A DNA stretch of 64,000 bases from Haliclona indistincta (taxonomy: Eukaryota; Porifera; Demospongiae; Haplosclerida; Chalinidae). This document shows positions 54,820 to 63,959 of the stretch, piece by piece. Below the pieces are notes generated by a model. It had not been told where the DNA came from and searched no databases. It saw only the letters and a program-made list of their open reading frames with translations. Position numbers and translations under genes: made by a program. The stretch is taken from assembly GCA_964017065.1 (NCBI GenBank), contig OZ024784.1, positions 13,807,152 through 13,871,151 of the forward strand, read 5' to 3'. Each line of letters opens with the position of its first letter. Positions within the stretch are counted from its first letter, which is position 1.

Positions 54820-56433
54820 TTACTTGCGTGGATTATAGTATATCCCATTCACTACGAGCTGCTTTAGGACTGAAAAGTTAGGACTGCCCCATCCAGAAGC
54901 GGGATCCCAACCTTTTCCTGCCTTGAATCCGGGACAGTAGTACCCCATACCATTGTTCCCCATAGTAGCATCAATGAATCCATTACCCTTTAGATGCTGG
55001 TATAGGAGAGGGTTAATAAAGCCGAGTGGTTTCATGTTTTGGTTGAGCCTGACGTCATTCAAGAGAGAGACAACACCGGCAAATGTAGGAGCTGAGCAAC
55101 TTGTACCAGAAACTGGTATGATGGAGTCAGCATATTCTACAAGAAAGTTAACAGAGAAAGCACTCACATCTGGATAACCTCGTCCTGTTACATTGTAGTA
55201 CTTGGAAGCGGGTGCATCACCACGTTGAAAGTAATCTTGTACTGCTTCCTTCTGATAATCTGGTGAGCTGAATACGTTTGAAAATCCTCCTCCAGACATA
55301 CTCCAAAGCTCATAATTATCCTTAGTTCCTCCAACTGCAGTAACAGATGGACTACTAGCGGGCCACATTGGATGAAACTTCCCATTGTTGCAAGAGACTC
55401 CACTGTCACCAGATGAAATGAGTAGAGTGCGACCAGAAATTCCAACCTTTTTAAACTCATCTTCAGTTCGTCTGAGGTAGTCGGCAGAAATACTATTCTC
55501 AGAGTCTCCATAGCTGACCGAGTGTACAAGTGGGGAATCAGTATTGTTCACCAAACCTATCAACCAGGAGAGGAAGTCCTCTTGCTTTGTATTAGCATAA
55601 GTACTGGTAGATATAAACCACGTTGTCACATTTCGTCCGGTAGCTTGTATGTATTCAACATCAAGAGTTGCCTCTGCACCAGGATTATCTGGATTATTTT
55701 TTCCAACTATTTTTGCTATGGGTTTTATAGGAAGACGGTACTTTTCCTGGAACCGTTTCAGATCGCTGGGATTGAAGTATTCTTTAAGAAAGCCAGCAAT
55801 TGCTTGTGTGGTTTGAGGGTTAGTTGCAGAGTATTCCTCCAGTTTGTAGGCACTATTGATGACCTCAGGAGTGATCAGCAATTCAGTCTCCTGTATATTA
55901 TCGTAAACTTTTGGTTCAGTATGATGGGCCTGAGGAAACTTGTCAAAACAACACAAGAAATCAATGTGGCCATCAAAACCATCAGGGAGAGAATATTTTG
56001 GTGACTTAAGCGTGATCAATTTGGGATCGTGCCTGTACTTGTAATGGTAGAATTCTGCAGCAAACATTGCTTCTGCATCTTGAATCAGCAAGTTTGCTAC
56101 GACAAAGCCGTTTCCAACTGTAAGCTGAATCCTGTCTCGTTCAATGCCATACGACTCGAATTTCTGCAGCACCGTCTCCACTGACTCCGGTCGCCCATGA
56201 ACATGCCTAGCAATTTCATCAAAGTTCATATGATTTCCATACTCAGGCGAGTCAGGATAGGACACTGCTCTTAGCTTCCTCTCCAGCCAGTCTCGATTGT
56301 TTTGTTTGATGGCTAGAACTACTCGTACTTCATCTGTAGGATTGGGCCTTTTGTATTTAACCCAGTCACTTATCTCGCTTGCATAGCACAATGAAAAAAG
56401 TAGCAGTAGAGCGATAGCTGCCTTCGACTGCAT
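54820..56433 (-). CDS. TPP1: TPP1-like sedolisin (S53) protease, copy 1
   Basis: Intronless, 537 residues. The ATG at 56433 is chosen because it is followed directly by a signal peptide (IALLLLFSLCYASE) and because the 61 codons upstream translate a tRNA-like relic. The pro-domain spans about 25-190 (VSYPDSPEYGNHMNFDEI). The catalytic domain has the sedolisin set: Glu and Asp in EATLDVEYIQ, the oxyanion Asp in SSGDSGV, and Ser in SGTSCSAP. The C-terminal calcium site reads FIDATMG and GWDPASGWGSP. Human TPP1, a lysosomal tripeptidyl-peptidase, has the same residues; it is 563 residues long with introns. Divergent placement: the secreted-protein gene begins upstream on the same strand. An almost identical copy lies at 62224. 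Confidence 0.92.
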   Translation of the reverse strand: MQSKAAIALLLLFSLCYASEISDWVKYKRPNPTDEVRVVLAIKQNNRDWLERKLRAVSYPDSPEYGNHMNFDEIARHVHGRPESVETVLQKFESYGIERDRIQLTVGNGFVVANLLIQDAEAMFAAEFYHYKYRHDPKLITLKSPKYSLPDGFDGHIDFLCCFDKFPQAHHTEPKVYDNIQETELLITPEVINSAYKLEEYSATNPQTTQAIAGFLKEYFNPSDLKRFQEKYRLPIKPIAKIVGKNNPDNPGAEATLDVEYIQATGRNVTTWFISTSTYANTKQEDFLSWLIGLVNNTDSPLVHSVSYGDSENSISADYLRRTEDEFKKVGISGRTLLISSGDSGVSCNNGKFHPMWPASSPSVTAVGGTKDNYELWSMSGGGFSNVFSSPDYQKEAVQDYFQRGDAPASKYYNVTGRGYPDVSAFSVNFLVEYADSIIPVSGTSCSAPTFAGVVSLLNDVRLNQNMKPLGFINPLLYQHLKGNGFIDATMGNNGMGYYCPGFKAGKGWDPASGWGSPNFSVLKQLVVNGIYYNPRK

Positions 56434-56441
56434 TGTCGTAC

Positions 56442-56509
56442 GTCCGTTAGCAGTTGGTACTGATAACGCAAAGGTCGTAAGGTCGTGAGTTCGAGACTCA
56501 CACGGACCA
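56442..56509 (+). pseudogene. tRNA-Ile-like relic, copy 1
   Basis: The 68-nt stretch begins GTCCG and ends CGGACCA, so acceptor ends pair, and has A-box-like TTAGCAGTTGGTA, an anticodon-loop-like CTGATAA (GAT would be Ile) and a perfect T-arm GTGAGTTCGAGACTCAC. The right part of the D-arm and the 5' half of the anticodon stem are missing, and AAGGTCGT is duplicated. It cannot fold as a normal tRNA. It lies 9 bp upstream of the protease ATG on the opposite strand and may be the head of a tRNA-derived SINE. Confidence 0.65.
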
Positions 56510-56542
56510 GTATTTTTAATTTTTTTTTTGTTAATTACTGAG

Positions 56543-57011
56543 TTAAAGTTCATTTTCTGCTCTACGTACACATGGTGATTGTAAGTCTTGAAGTGCCTCC
56601 TTAGCCATGAGCACATCTGGGCATTGCTGAGTCCATAGATTAACTGCTGAGCATGGTGTACTTTCTGAACCTGTTTGGTTGCAATAGACTAAGATCTGCA
56701 TGCTGCTGTGTATTATAGTACGTACCTGAGATTTGTTGTATTAGCTCCTCAAATATTATCTTGGTTTTTGTAGCAAATTTTTTACAAGTGTATAGGTCAC
56801 CACTATACTGGCAGCCATAACTCTGGGATTTACCATGCCTGTCCTTGCAAGTACAAGCAAGACCTAGAGCCATAGTTTCATGGCTTAGCCTTAGATCAAA
56901 CCAACTGCATTCTGATCCATCGACTGCTGTGAATCTTCCAGTATTGGGAGAGGACTTGACTGCTGTCAATGCTAGCAACATGACTGCAAAACAGAACCAC
57001 TTTGTTGCCAT
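56543..57011 (-). CDS. Small secreted cysteine-rich protein, copy 1
   Basis: Two exons, 56726-57011 and 56543-56670, join in phase 1 to 137 residues. Start ATG 57011: signal peptide MATKWFCFAVMLLALTAV, then ECSWFDLRLSHETMAL, CTCKDRHGKSQSYGCQYSG, YTCKKF, and in exon 2 TPCSAVNLWTQQCP and SPCVRRAENEL before the stop. About nine cysteines remain after the signal peptide, suggesting a disulphide-rich extracellular protein of 118 residues. I do not recognise the family. If exon 1 is read through its donor, the frame closes at 56640, but that adds no cysteines and the GTACGT donor with an ACAG acceptor is good, so splicing is preferred. The start of exon 2 of a second copy is at the right edge of the window. 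Confidence 0.65.
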
Positions 57012-57177
57012 TCTTCTGCTCTCTTGTTTAAAAAGCGATAGGCTAGCTATACTGTACACACCCCTTGACAGCACGATCTGATAAAGATTGAACTACTGAA
57101 TGAGATTCATGATCAAGAATACAGTGCAGACCAGTGTATTGAATTGTGAATAGTACAAGCACTGTACATAGTTCCAT

Positions 57178-57201
57178 TATCATTGCCGATCGGCAATGAT
57201 A
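57178..57201. repeat. 24-bp perfect palindrome
   Basis: Sequence TATCATTGCCGA followed by its exact reverse complement, with no spacer. It sits in the gene-poor stretch upstream of the secreted-protein gene. Could be a protein-binding palindrome or a relic of an inverted-repeat element. Confidence 0.85.
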
Positions 57202-58436
57202 TGTAGGGATGACCTCGAACTAAGATGGCGGCTACTCATGTGTGAAAATGAGTTTTCGCACATATCTCTACTGTTATACATTTCTACTGCATTTTAACTA
57301 TCTCTGAGGGAATCTGAAGTGCGAGCGCTTGTAGGAAGTCTATGAAAGTCACCGGGACTGCTTGCTTGACGACGAAAATCAAGATGGCGACTCTCAGAGA
57401 GCCGTTGCTAGATCTTCGCCGTTTTAGCGTTTCTCGAGAGTCCAGACACCTAGGATTGATCAGACGATTGTTCTGAGCATGAAAATACCTTTGGTGAAGC
57501 TGGCAGACGTTTCTAAAGTGGTAAACTGAAATCGCCGCCCACGCGAATTGTTTATCTTCTTTCTTCTTTCTTCTTCTTCTTCTTTCTTCTTTCGGTAAGC
57601 CTAGCGCTGTCCTGAGTTAACGAATGACTACCAAACCTGCACCATCGCACGTGTATATATCTGGGGTAGTGCACTTACTTTTTAGATAGGCATCAAACAC
57701 TACCAGAAGCGAGTAATCCTTGAAAAACATGGTTTTTGGGCCGTTTTGGATTGAAGACTCCATTAAATAATTAACCCTCTTGTCGCTCGTATCATTAACT
57801 CCGCCCACATCAGTTTTGCAGCCATCTCGATCGATACTGCGTTTTGTCTCTGCTCTGGACGCTTCAGCGCGCAAGCCAGAGGTATGAAATTTGTCCAGAG
57901 CAGTACTATACCCTAAGTAACACTGATCTGTTCGTTAAAGCTTCAGATGGCGGGTTAAAACTGACATACCCAGACGTGAACGATTCAGTTACCGGCAGCA
58001 ACTGAGATTCTACGCACAGTAAGGTTCCTACACCACGCAGCGTAAGTTGTAAAGGACTAGAAGCCTCTGTGAGTGTGATATTGACATCAACAAGGTTCTA
58101 CTAGGCGTGCTTCTACTATTAGGCTTGCAGCATCATGAGTTGTCAGTATTAGTCTCTTCCTTCATCCATTACTGTACTCATGTTGTCAAATCATACCTGG
58201 ACTTGATATTTTGCTGTCTGCGTCCTTGACCTCTTTACTATTTTAAACCTTTCAATGAATGATTGGTAATATTAAACATTATTTTAAACTACACTCCTTA
58301 CTCTCCAGACCCTGTGCACGTTCACATCTGCTAGACTAGTAACTGCTGCTCACAGAGTTGTCAAAATGAAATAACATCTATCGTAGAATACAACTAATAA
58401 GTTCAAACTGATAGTGATCAAAAAAGTAACAGGAAC
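57202..58436. other. Gene-poor spacer with YY1-like sites and one possible exon
   Basis: No confident gene. AAGATGGCGGC at about 57221 and AAGATGGCGAC at 57381 match the YY1 core common near transcription starts. A TTCTT-rich tract occupies 57550-57595. On the minus strand an ATG at 57763 (good frame, MESSIQNGPKTMFFKDYSLL) runs to a strong donor AAAA|GTAAGTG at 57679, possibly a first exon, but I found no second exon. Confidence 0.4.
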
Positions 58437-59088
58437 AAGTAAAGTAAAAAAGCTTTAATAAAAAAACTGAAAAGTGTAGGGATGACTCTTAAAAAAGGAA
58501 AGGAACAAGATGGGATGATGCTTGCAAAAGTAAAGGAACAAGATGGAATAATGCTAAGCTTGCAAATGTAAAAGTCCCAAGTATCCCTACATCAGCGGCT
58601 TGAAGGAGGACGCAGTCCGATGGAGTAATTGATGGTTGTAAATAACTAGAGGTATATGTGTTTAGGAGGACGCAGTCCGATGAAGTAGTTGACAGTTGTA
58701 AATAACTAGAGGTATCTGTGTTTGGAGGACGCAGTCCGATGAAGTAATTGACGGTTGTAAATAACTAGAGGTATCTGTGTTTAGGAGGACGCAGTCCGAT
58801 GAAGTAGTTGACAGTTGTAAATAGGCTGCAGGTAGCTGAGTTTGGAGGACGCAGTCCGATGAAGTAATCGACGATTGTAAAGGTATAGGAAGAGGATTCC
58901 GTATTTGTCAGTTGCGTCGCAGCAAGCCGCTGATGTAGGGATACTTGGGACTTTTACATTTGCAAGCTTAGCATTATTCCATCTTGTTCCTTTACTTTTG
59001 CAAGCATCATCCCATCTTGTTCCTTTCCTTTTTTAAGAGTCATCCCTACACTTTTCAGTTTTTTTATTAAAGCTTTTTTACTTTACTT
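58437..59088. mobile_element. Foldback element with perfect 166-bp arms
   Basis: Bases 58437-58602 are the exact reverse complement of 58923-59088, with no mismatch. The 320-bp centre is filled by a five-unit tandem repeat. No open frame, and no clear target duplication at the ends. Long identical arms around a tandem repeat are the layout of foldback-type DNA elements. It lies in the 3' flank of the truncated SRPRB gene. Confidence 0.9.
58605..58903. repeat. Five-unit 60-bp tandem repeat inside the foldback
   Basis: Units start at 58605, 58665, 58724, 58784 and 58844 with GGAGGACGCAGTCCGATG. AGTAATTGA-type and AGTAGTTGACAG-type units alternate (AGTAATTG, AGTAGTTG, AGTAATTG, AGTAGTTG, AGTAATCG), so the ancestor was a 120-bp dimer. 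Each start can form a small GGAC-GCA-GTCC hairpin. The last unit is incomplete. Confidence 0.93.
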
Positions 59089-59116
59089 TAGATAATACAT
59101 TATCTATGGTAGTTCT

Positions 59117-59877
59117 CTAGTAGCGTTGAGCAATCCACTGCTGTATAGTACTGATGTCACTAGTGCAATTCTCCTCATCTCCTTTCCCGCGAGCACTGCA
59201 TGGGGTAAACTCAACTTTGTTCCGTAGGAGAGACGAAAAAGAGAACTCTCCATTGTTGCATCCTGGGATAGAGGCAGCTCTCTGGTCTGAGCCAGAGTCA
59301 AGGCTTGCCAGCTGAGCAGCAGTGCTCAACATAACTTGAGAACTACGAAAAACACAGACTTGTACTATTATAAAAAATTATGTTGTACATACATTTCTTT
59401 CTCTAACTTTGATCTAATCTCATCACATGTCTGTGCTAGAGACAAATCTGTGTAGAAATAACAAAGACTACTTACTCAGCAAAATTCTATTCTACTTACC
59501 CTGTTTGTTACAGGCAATCAGAACAGGTGTCCTTCTCTTCTGTAAATAAGGATCACTGAACAGTTCATGACCGAGCTGAGCTAAACTGCGAATATCTTTA
59601 GGGAAATTGACACTGTCAACAACCCACACTAGCGCTCTAGCAGTAAAGAGCAAATTCAGTTTCACATAACATGTCCTCCAAAGACACTTACCTCATTTTA
59701 GGTTTGTACTTTTGAAGTATTCGTGATCTCAATCGTTCATTACCTGGAATATCTATGACATCAATCATTTTGCCCTAGACAGAACACATTGTAACAGTAT
59801 TGTACAGCAGACTATTGCACCTGGGGAGTGGGTAAATACTCTTTGACATTCTTCTTCATTGAGGTCTGTGTTCTGCT
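59117..59877 (-). pseudogene. SRPRB: SRP receptor beta subunit, 5'-truncated copy
   Basis: SRPRB is the small GTPase that anchors the SRP receptor in the ER membrane. Minus-strand exons, from the break at 59877: SRTQTSMKKNVKEYLPTP; MIDVIDIPGNERLR with the G3 motif DIPG; ALVWVVDSVNFPKDI and VLIACNKQ; DLSLAQTCDEIRSKLEKE, completing G4 as NKQD; then LSTAAQLASLDSGSD, NKVEFTPCSARG (G5 SA) and the stop at 59117. This matches human SRPRB (TQTSI, LIACNKQD, STLDSSS, KVEFLECSAKG). The transmembrane anchor and the P-loop that should precede TQTS are missing: to the right of 59877 the sequence is the repeated MRH gene. The remaining exons are intact, so the loss looks recent. Confidence 0.86.
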
Positions 59878-61631
59878 CTAGATCATTTTCTTCTTTGGGT
59901 GAGTAAAAAGCTTATCTGTCTCTTTGTGGTAGTTATATTACACCCTTGTGCCCACAAAATAGTTAGAAAGTTGTCCTGATTCAGGGGATGATTGATAGAC
60001 ATACACAGTGTTCATTTGAGAACACAAGCGGTGTCCGCATGACTGTCTCGTGGGTGTCCTATTTGAGTGGTGTCCATAATGCTGTTCTGTACATTGTGTT
60101 TAGGTCAAATTAGGTGCTTAATGTAGTGACAAATACCTTCAAACACTATAGGTGAAGTGGGATTCAGAGAACACTTTTCAAATGGAAGTAAATCGAATGT
60201 CTGCAACACTTCAATAGTAATGGACATCATGTACACCTGTGACGCTACTGCTATCTGGTTGAGTGGAGCTATCAGCGCTTCTGTTCATCTTGTCCATTTC
60301 AGTATTCGCGGTTGTCAGGTAGTGTGCATTATTGTGGCGGTATCACCAGGTGAATGTGTGTCCTGCTCAGAGCTCTCTTGAGCTGCGTTATAGTGGAGCG
60401 TGCTATGATCCTGGTACTCCACAGTCATGTGGCTACACTGGATCATACAATATCTCAACACTCACAAGGTACAGACTTGCTTGGAAAGAGAGATTTTGTG
60501 AACACGTTTCTCCTAACAGTCGTGAGATGTGGTATGTACCGGTCCAGTCTCCCAGTCTGTGCTACCCAATAAGTGGGAGTTTTTCCCAACCATGTATCCT
60601 GCTGTTATCGTTCTGTCGGCCTCTTCCTCGTGGTGCCTGCAACAACTCCACATTCTGTCAGGCTACTCCGGACATCAGTCTGAGTGTGCACAGTTTTGGC
60701 ACCTATGATCCTGAGAACCAACTACAAATAAGTAAGACAAGGATATTGATGAAAGTATGCATTGATGTGCATGGGCAAAATTACTTGAATTATTACTGGT
60801 ACATTCTAGATCTTCTTACTTGACAATGTGTTAATACACTCGTGTTTGTACAGGTAATGACATTGAAGAATTCACCATTAGTAATACTGGAGGCTCTGCT
60901 GTTGGAAGTTGCACTTGTGGACTTCGTTCATCTGTGGTGTTTCAGTGCGATCCTAACGCTAGGTGGGAAGACCTACCAGAAGGCAATATTACCAGTTATA
61001 TTCGCAATATAGAACACATTACAACCAAGTGCATACATTTTTTTGTAGATTACTGTTACAGTAGGATACAATGGAGCTTGCCAGTCCTTGGGTAAAAGTA
61101 GAAACTGATTGTGTATTTCCGTTCACTCTGTTGTCATTCTCTGTAGTCTCTCTGGGTACTATCATTGCTGGTTCTGTGGTGGGAGTTGTGATACTATTGG
61201 TTTCTGTGGTTGTAGGAATCATCATAGCTGTTCTCACATACCGACAGTAAGTATAATTCACACCAGTTGACAGTGAACTCTTTCGTGTCTACAGCATTAA
61301 TCGTAAGTATGGTGGGTACACTAGAGTGGGTGTGCATGCGTCAGAAGAGCAGATGGAGCGGCTGCTGTTCAGAGGACAAACATCAGAGTCCGACCAATCT
61401 GATGATGAAACTAGGTCACCGCCACCTGCTGCTACTAATGGTGAGATAAAGTACTTTACACCAGCACCATTATGCAGCTTTTGAATATGATATTACTATC
61501 TCACACTCAACGCCTTGTGAGTGTTTGTTTGTGCATAATTTGACAGATGATGAGGCTGCGATGAGGAACATGGCTCGGTCTCATGACGAAGAACAAAGAA
61601 TACCAACTCTCAAAGTCTATCAGCCAAACTA
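59877..61631 (+). pseudogene. MRH-type receptor, copy 2 (truncated, splice-defective)
   Basis: This copy lacks exon 1 and most of exon 2; only the last 24 bases of exon 2 remain before its donor. Exons 3 and 4 (60151-60820 region) are nearly identical to copy 1. Around 61022-61048 a deletion has removed the donor and most of the next intron: after CCAAGTGCAT the sequence jumps to the old acceptor region ACATTTTTTTGTAG. Retaining this 14-base remnant shifts the frame and leads to a stop about 60 bases later. One substitution changes Gly to Cys (SCTCGLRSS). Without start, signal peptide or correct splicing it cannot make the membrane protein. Confidence 0.88.
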
Positions 61632-62223
61632 ACTAGCGCCACACGTATTTTATTCCAATCATTCCTCCAATCACATTGTTTGCAGATTTTTTGTATGCTT
61701 TATTAGAGGTATTACTCTGTATTAGAGGTCCTGTTTGATCAAATTATGCAAAAATTAATGTCAAATTTTGTTATGAATAGTGTTAAAAGTTTGCAAGTGC
61801 ATGATCTAATTAGAGTAGTTTATTGGTCAAGTTCATTGTAACGGCTGACAGAGAACAATAGACAATAGACATTAACTTCCATGTATGACACCGTAGATCA
61901 AATGTGTGAGTACAACAAGATTCCATAGAGTTGAAAAGATAAAGTGAACGAGAGTCCGACCAATAGCTCTGTGACAATTTAACTGACAGTGACAACTTAA
62001 ATGTCACTGACACTTAAATCATAGACATGTACTGTACATGAATCATTATGAATCATGAATATAGTCTACTCGCTTTGAAGAGTGGAATTTTTCATGCTAA
62101 ATAATAATATCAATCACATGATCTACTGTGCATTACATGTACCAATATAGATGTTAAATTTTGTAGTAGTAATAACTGTTATAATCATTATCTCAAATTC
62201 AGTTGCAAATAATCATTGCATAG
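61632..62223. other. Spacer between MRH pseudogene and protease copy 2
   Basis: No gene. This is the second copy of the spacer at 54232-54819, with a few short insertions and deletions, such as an added AATTATGCA near 61741. Confidence 0.6.
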
Positions 62224-63837
62224 TTACTTGCGTGGATTATAGTATATCCCATTCACTACGAGCTGCTTTAGGACTGAAAAGTTAGGACTGCCCCATCCAG
62301 AAGCGGGATCCCAACCTTTTCCTGCCTTGAATCCGGGACAGTAGTGCCCCATACCATTGTTCCCCATAGCAACATCAATGAATCCATTACCCTTTAGATG
62401 CTGGTATAGGAGAGGGTTAATAAAGCCGAGTGGTTTCATGTTTTGGTTGAGCCTGACGTCATTCAAGAGAGAGACAACCCCGGCAAATGTAGGAGCTGAG
62501 CAACTTGTACCAGAAACTGGTATGGTGGAGTCAGCATATTCTATAAGAAAGTTAAAAGAAAAAGCACTCACATCTGGATAACCTCGTCCTGCTACATTGT
62601 AGTACTTGGAAGCGGGTGCATCACCACGTTGAAAGTAATCTTGTACTGCTTCCTTCTGATAATCTGGTGAGCTGAATACGTTTGAAAATCCTCCTCCAGA
62701 ACTACTCCAAAGCTCATAATTATCCTTAGTTCCTCCAACTGCAGTAACAGATGGACTACTAGCGGGCCACATTGGATGAAACTTCCCATTGTTGCAAGAG
62801 ACTCCACTGTCACCAGATGAAACGAGTAGAGTGCGACCAGAAATACCAACCTTTTTAAACTCATCTTCAGTTCGTCTGAGGTAGTCGGCAGAAATACTAT
62901 TCTCAGAGTCTCCATAGCTGACCGAGTGTACAAGTGGGGAATCAGTATTGTTCACCAAACCTATCAACCAGGAGAGGAAGTCCTCTTGCCTTGTATTAGC
63001 ATAAGTACTGGTAGATATAAACCACGTTGTCACATTTCGTCCGGTGGCTTGTATGTATTCAACATCAAGAGTTGCCTCTGCACGAGGGTTATCTGGATCA
63101 TTTTTTCCAACTATTTTTGCTATGGGTTTTATAGGAAGACGGTACTTTTCCTGGAACCGTTGTAGATCGCTGGGATTGAAGTATTCTTTAAGAAAGCCAG
63201 CAATTGCTTGTGTGGTTTTAGGGTTAGTTGCAGAGTATTCCTCCAGTTTGTAGGCACTATTGATGACCTCAGGAGTGATCAGCAATTCAGTCTCCTGTAT
63301 ATTATCGTAAACTTTTGGTTCAGTATGATGGGCCTGAGGAAACTTGTCAAAACAACACAAGAAATCAATGTGGCCATCAAAACCATCAGGGAGAGAATAT
63401 TTTGGTGACTTAAGCGTGATCAATTTGGGATCGTGCCTGTACTTGTAATGGTAGAATTCTGCAGCAAACATTGCTTCTGCATCTTGAATCAGCAAGTTTG
63501 CTACGACAAAGCCGTTTCCAACTGTAAGCTGAATCCTGTCTCGTTCAATGCCATACGACTCGAATTTCTGCAGCACCGTCTCCACTGACTCCGGTCGCCC
63601 ATGAACATGCCTAGCAATTTCATCAAAGTTCATATGATTTCCATACTCAGGCGAGTCAGGATAGGACACTGCTCTTAGCTTCCTCTCCAGCCAGTCTCGA
63701 TTGTTTTGTTTGATGGCTAGAACTACCCGTACTTCATCTGTAGGATTGGGCCTTTTGTATTTAACCCAGTCACTTATCTCGCTTGCATAGCACAATGAAA
63801 AAAGTAGCAGTAGAGCGACAGCTGCCTTCGACTGCAT
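62224..63837 (-). CDS. TPP1: TPP1-like sedolisin protease, copy 2
   Basis: Intact 537-residue frame, same length as copy 1 and differing at 15 positions. The catalytic and calcium-binding residues are unchanged: EATLDVEY, SSGDSGV, SGTSCSAP and GWDPASGWGSP. Changes lie mostly on the surface, for example KNDPDNPR for KNNPDNPG and SSSGGGF for SMSGGGF; the last also next to the active-site region in sedolisins. The calcium-loop neighbour FIDVAMG replaces FIDATMG, keeping the Asp. It should be an active, soluble lysosomal or secreted enzyme, giving the animal two doses of this activity. Signal peptide VALLLLFSLCYASE. No introns. Confidence 0.92.
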   Translation of the reverse strand: MQSKAAVALLLLFSLCYASEISDWVKYKRPNPTDEVRVVLAIKQNNRDWLERKLRAVSYPDSPEYGNHMNFDEIARHVHGRPESVETVLQKFESYGIERDRIQLTVGNGFVVANLLIQDAEAMFAAEFYHYKYRHDPKLITLKSPKYSLPDGFDGHIDFLCCFDKFPQAHHTEPKVYDNIQETELLITPEVINSAYKLEEYSATNPKTTQAIAGFLKEYFNPSDLQRFQEKYRLPIKPIAKIVGKNDPDNPRAEATLDVEYIQATGRNVTTWFISTSTYANTRQEDFLSWLIGLVNNTDSPLVHSVSYGDSENSISADYLRRTEDEFKKVGISGRTLLVSSGDSGVSCNNGKFHPMWPASSPSVTAVGGTKDNYELWSSSGGGFSNVFSSPDYQKEAVQDYFQRGDAPASKYYNVAGRGYPDVSAFSFNFLIEYADSTIPVSGTSCSAPTFAGVVSLLNDVRLNQNMKPLGFINPLLYQHLKGNGFIDVAMGNNGMGHYCPGFKAGKGWDPASGWGSPNFSVLKQLVVNGIYYNPRK

Positions 63838-63845
63838 TCTCGTAC

Positions 63846-63920
63846 GTCCGTTAGCAGTTCGTACTGATAACGCGAAGGTCGTGAGTTAAGTTCGAGACTC
63901 GTACGTACTCACACGGACCA
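63846..63920 (+). pseudogene. tRNA-Ile-like relic, copy 2
   Basis: Same position and ends (GTCCG ... CGGACCA) as the relic at 56442, but further decayed: GTGAGTTAAGTTCGAGACTC followed by an inserted GTACGTACTC breaks the T-arm. It came with the duplication and confirms that the relic is not under selection. Confidence 0.65.
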
Positions 63921-63959
63921 GTATTTTTATTAATATTAATTTTTTTGTTAATTACTGAG

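Noticed and set aside
56442..56509. Functional tRNA-Ile gene
   Set aside because: The D-arm and half of the anticodon stem are missing and an 8-base duplication is present; copy 2 is still more broken.
56434..56616. 61-residue N-terminal extension of protease copy 1
   Set aside because: It translates the tRNA-like relic and flanking T-run, precedes the signal peptide, and is not open in copy 2.
58605..58903. CRISPR-like array
   Set aside because: Units are contiguous 60-bp tandem repeats without unique spacers, in an animal genome and inside a foldback element.
58605..58903. Hammerhead ribozyme in the tandem units (CCGATGAAGTA resembles CTGATGA)
   Set aside because: The conserved core is not matched (no CTGATGA and no paired GAAA with a cleavage site), so I do not claim it.
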